Below, in pieces: positions 62,660-64,000 of a DNA stretch of 64,000 bases. Every line of letters begins with the position of its first letter. Within the stretch, counting starts at the first letter, position 1. This DNA is from an uncultured Clostridium sp. (GTDB lineage Bacteria; Bacillota; Clostridia; Lachnospirales; Lachnospiraceae): NCBI GenBank assembly GCA_902496665.1, contig CABVBU010000006.1, positions 1 to 64,000 on the forward strand, in the 5' to 3' direction. A program made the position numbers and the translations under genes. The notes under the pieces are model-generated. The model was not told the DNA's origin. It saw only the letters and a program-made list of their open reading frames with translations, and ran no database searches.

Positions 62660-62689
62660 AATACATCCCCCTGTCAAATAGAGTTTGAT

Positions 62690-62748
62690 ATTGTCAAAAG
62701 CACGTTGGTAATTATTGTCATTTTAACATTCCTATGCTATATTGTCAA
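62690..62748. promoter_or_regulatory. Divergent promoters with three ATTGTCA repeats
   Basis: ATTGTCA at 62690, 62714 and 62741. Plus strand promoter TTGTCA (62715-62720), 17 bp, TATATT (62738-62743) for the Nramp-type gene; minus strand promoter TTGACA (62748-62743), 17 bp, TAAAAT (62725-62720) for iclR. The repeats overlap both, so one protein bound there could control both. Confidence 0.65.
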
Positions 62749-62826
62749 CACAGTTACAAAAGTTCAATTTTTTCGGCCGAATAAATAGAACATTCATATC
62801 GCTCAACTAAAAAAGGAGGAAAACGC

Positions 62827-64000
62827 ATGGTGAATTCCAATAATGTCACTCGTAAATTTACTATGAAAGAAAAACTTGCTTCCCTTGGTCCCGGCTTCGT
62901 GATCGTGGGATCATTCATCGGTCCCGGAACCGTAACAAGCTGTACGCTGGCAGGTGCAACTTACGGTTTCACACTTTTCTGGTGTGTTGTCTTTTCCGTT
63001 ATCGCAGTTATCGTCATGCAGGGCATGGCAGCAAGGATCGGTATCATCACTCAGGAAGGTCTTGCAGAAAACATGAAGCATGACTTTGCTGACCGTCCGC
63101 TTCTTCGAAACATTTTATGTGGTCTTGTCATCATTGCGATCACCATCGGCGGACTCGCATATATGGGCGGCGACCTTACCGGAACGGCAATGGGAGCCAG
63201 TGCACTGACCGGTGTTCCGACAAGAATCATGGCTCCGGTCTTAGGAGTTATCGTTCTGATCGTTCTCCTCTTTGTCGGTGATGCCGTGAAATATCTGGAA
63301 AAGCTTTTAAGTGTATGTGTCACTTTAATGGCAATCGTCTTTCTTATGACAATGCTCATTGTTCGTCCTGATTTCGGCGAACTGCTCCGCGGCTGCATCC
63401 CGACAGTCCCGAAGGGCGGACTGATGACATGTCTTTCCCTCATTGGAACGACCGTTGTTCCGTACAACATGTTCCTGCATGCTGCAAGCGCCCAAAGAAC
63501 ATGGCATACAAAGGAAGAACTTCCGCTCTGTATGTTTGGCACAACCGTACCGATGATCATCGGCGGTGTTATCACAGGTTCCATTATGATCACATCAGCA
63601 GTGGTTATGCGCGGCATGAGCGTTAACAACGCAATGGATATGGCTGTACAGCTTGAAGGTACACTCGGACGTTTCGCTCAGCCTTTCATGGCATTAGGAC
63701 TTCTCTCCGCAGGTATTTCCAGCGCTCTCTGCTCTCCGATCAGTGTCTCTTACGTATTAGCCGGACTTTTTGACTGGAAGACAGATGGCTCCGATAAACG
63801 TTTCTTAGGAACAAGCGCAATCATTCTGATCGTCGGAATTATTATTTCCGCAATTGGCACCAACCCGTTAGCACTGATCATGACTGCTCAGGCTGTAAAT
63901 GGAATCGCACTCCCGGTCGTTGTAGGTGTTACTCTTTACCTTGCAAGCCGTCAGAGAATTATGGGTGAATATAAGAACTCCATGCTCCAAAACATTATCG
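62827..64000 (+). CDS. Nramp-family transporter lacking canonical metal ligands (partial)
   Basis: The frame is open from ATG 62827 (AAGGAGG 7 nt upstream) to the window end: 391 codons, C-terminus missing. The Nramp/NRAMP-related fold is clear (LGPGFVIVGSF..., GDLTGTAMGAS, LEKLLSVCVTL, PYNMFLHAA). In true Nramp proteins helix 1 has DPGN and helix 6 MPH: here these are Gly32-Pro-Gly-Thr35 and Val211-Pro-Tyr, so the metal-binding Asp, Asn and Met are all replaced. Transport of Mn2+ or Fe2+ is therefore unlikely. By analogy with B. subtilis ycsG, which lies with the 5-oxoprolinase genes and an IclR regulator, an organic substrate such as 5-oxoproline is possible. Confidence 0.88.
   Translation, partial: MVNSNNVTRKFTMKEKLASLGPGFVIVGSFIGPGTVTSCTLAGATYGFTLFWCVVFSVIAVIVMQGMAARIGIITQEGLAENMKHDFADRPLLRNILCGLVIIAITIGGLAYMGGDLTGTAMGASALTGVPTRIMAPVLGVIVLIVLLFVGDAVKYLEKLLSVCVTLMAIVFLMTMLIVRPDFGELLRGCIPTVPKGGLMTCLSLIGTTVVPYNMFLHAASAQRTWHTKEELPLCMFGTTVPMIIGGVITGSIMITSAVVMRGMSVNNAMDMAVQLEGTLGRFAQPFMALGLLSAGISSALCSPISVSYVLAGLFDWKTDGSDKRFLGTSAIILIVGIIISAIGTNPLALIMTAQAVNGIALPVVVGVTLYLASRQRIMGEYKNSMLQNII

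Noticed and set aside
1..64000. CRISPR arrays, prophage, IS elements, rRNA or tRNA genes
   Set aside because: No regularly spaced repeats, integrase, transposase with inverted ends, or stable-RNA signature was seen.

Overview
The window is about 64 kb of chromosome from an anaerobic, butyrate-forming Firmicute, most likely a member of the Lachnospiraceae (Clostridium cluster XIVa). The evidence is the gene order thlA-crt-hbd-bcd-etfB-etfA next to a butyryl-CoA:acetate CoA-transferase, secreted proteins with Trp/Tyr-rich cell-wall-binding repeats, AGGAGG-type ribosome sites, and dispersed palindromic repeats between genes. No phage, IS element, CRISPR array, rRNA or tRNA was seen. The only mobile-element trace is a decayed fragment of an Rpn/PD-(D/E)XK transposase-like protein at 2.8-3.2 kb.

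Layout. 0-2.3 kb: a MetNI-type ABC transporter on the minus strand behind a long leader encoding a 41-residue cysteine-rich peptide and a terminator that can pair with it (cysteine attenuation). 3-7.5 kb: a DMT permease, the folate enzymes folD and fchA, argG and a lipoprotein. 7.6-15.8 kb: a sodium:solute symporter with gamma-glutamyltransferase and a divergent GntR regulator; an NhaC antiporter with a divergent LysR; an AEC carrier. 16.2-24.3 kb: the complete acetyl-CoA to butyrate route, with a Rex-like box before bcd-etfBA and the CoA-transferase divergent from thlA. 24.4-29.5 kb: a LysR gene, glutamate symporter gltS and a GlnK/GlnL-type two-component system, with a GlnL-type direct repeat in front of gltS. 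29.8-36 kb: a class Ic aspartate aminotransferase, GtrA, YfhO and argH (overlapping yfhO by 4 nt). 36-43 kb: LysR, MATE and BCCT transporters and two secreted wall-binding proteins. 43-52.9 kb: prfB without the usual frameshift, secA, a dense DnaA-box cluster, hpf, sdaAB-sdaAA, an SH3/NlpC hydrolase and trxB. 53-60.6 kb: an aconitase followed by two paralogous LysR genes, converging on an operon for a lactonase, a MatC-type dicarboxylate carrier and an RraA/HMG-aldolase homologue. 61-64 kb: an SDR oxidoreductase, an IclR regulator and, divergent from it, an Nramp-family transporter cut by the window end that lacks the canonical metal ligands.

Most loci pair one transporter or small catabolic operon with its own regulator (GntR, LysR x5, IclR, GlnKL), as expected of an amino-acid and organic-acid fermenter. 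Glutamate handling recurs (gltS, GlnKL, Ggt, aminotransferase and possibly 5-oxoproline at the right edge). The most unusual items are the cysteine attenuator, the non-oriC DnaA-box cluster, the GlnL-type operator and the metal-site-deficient Nramp/IclR pair.
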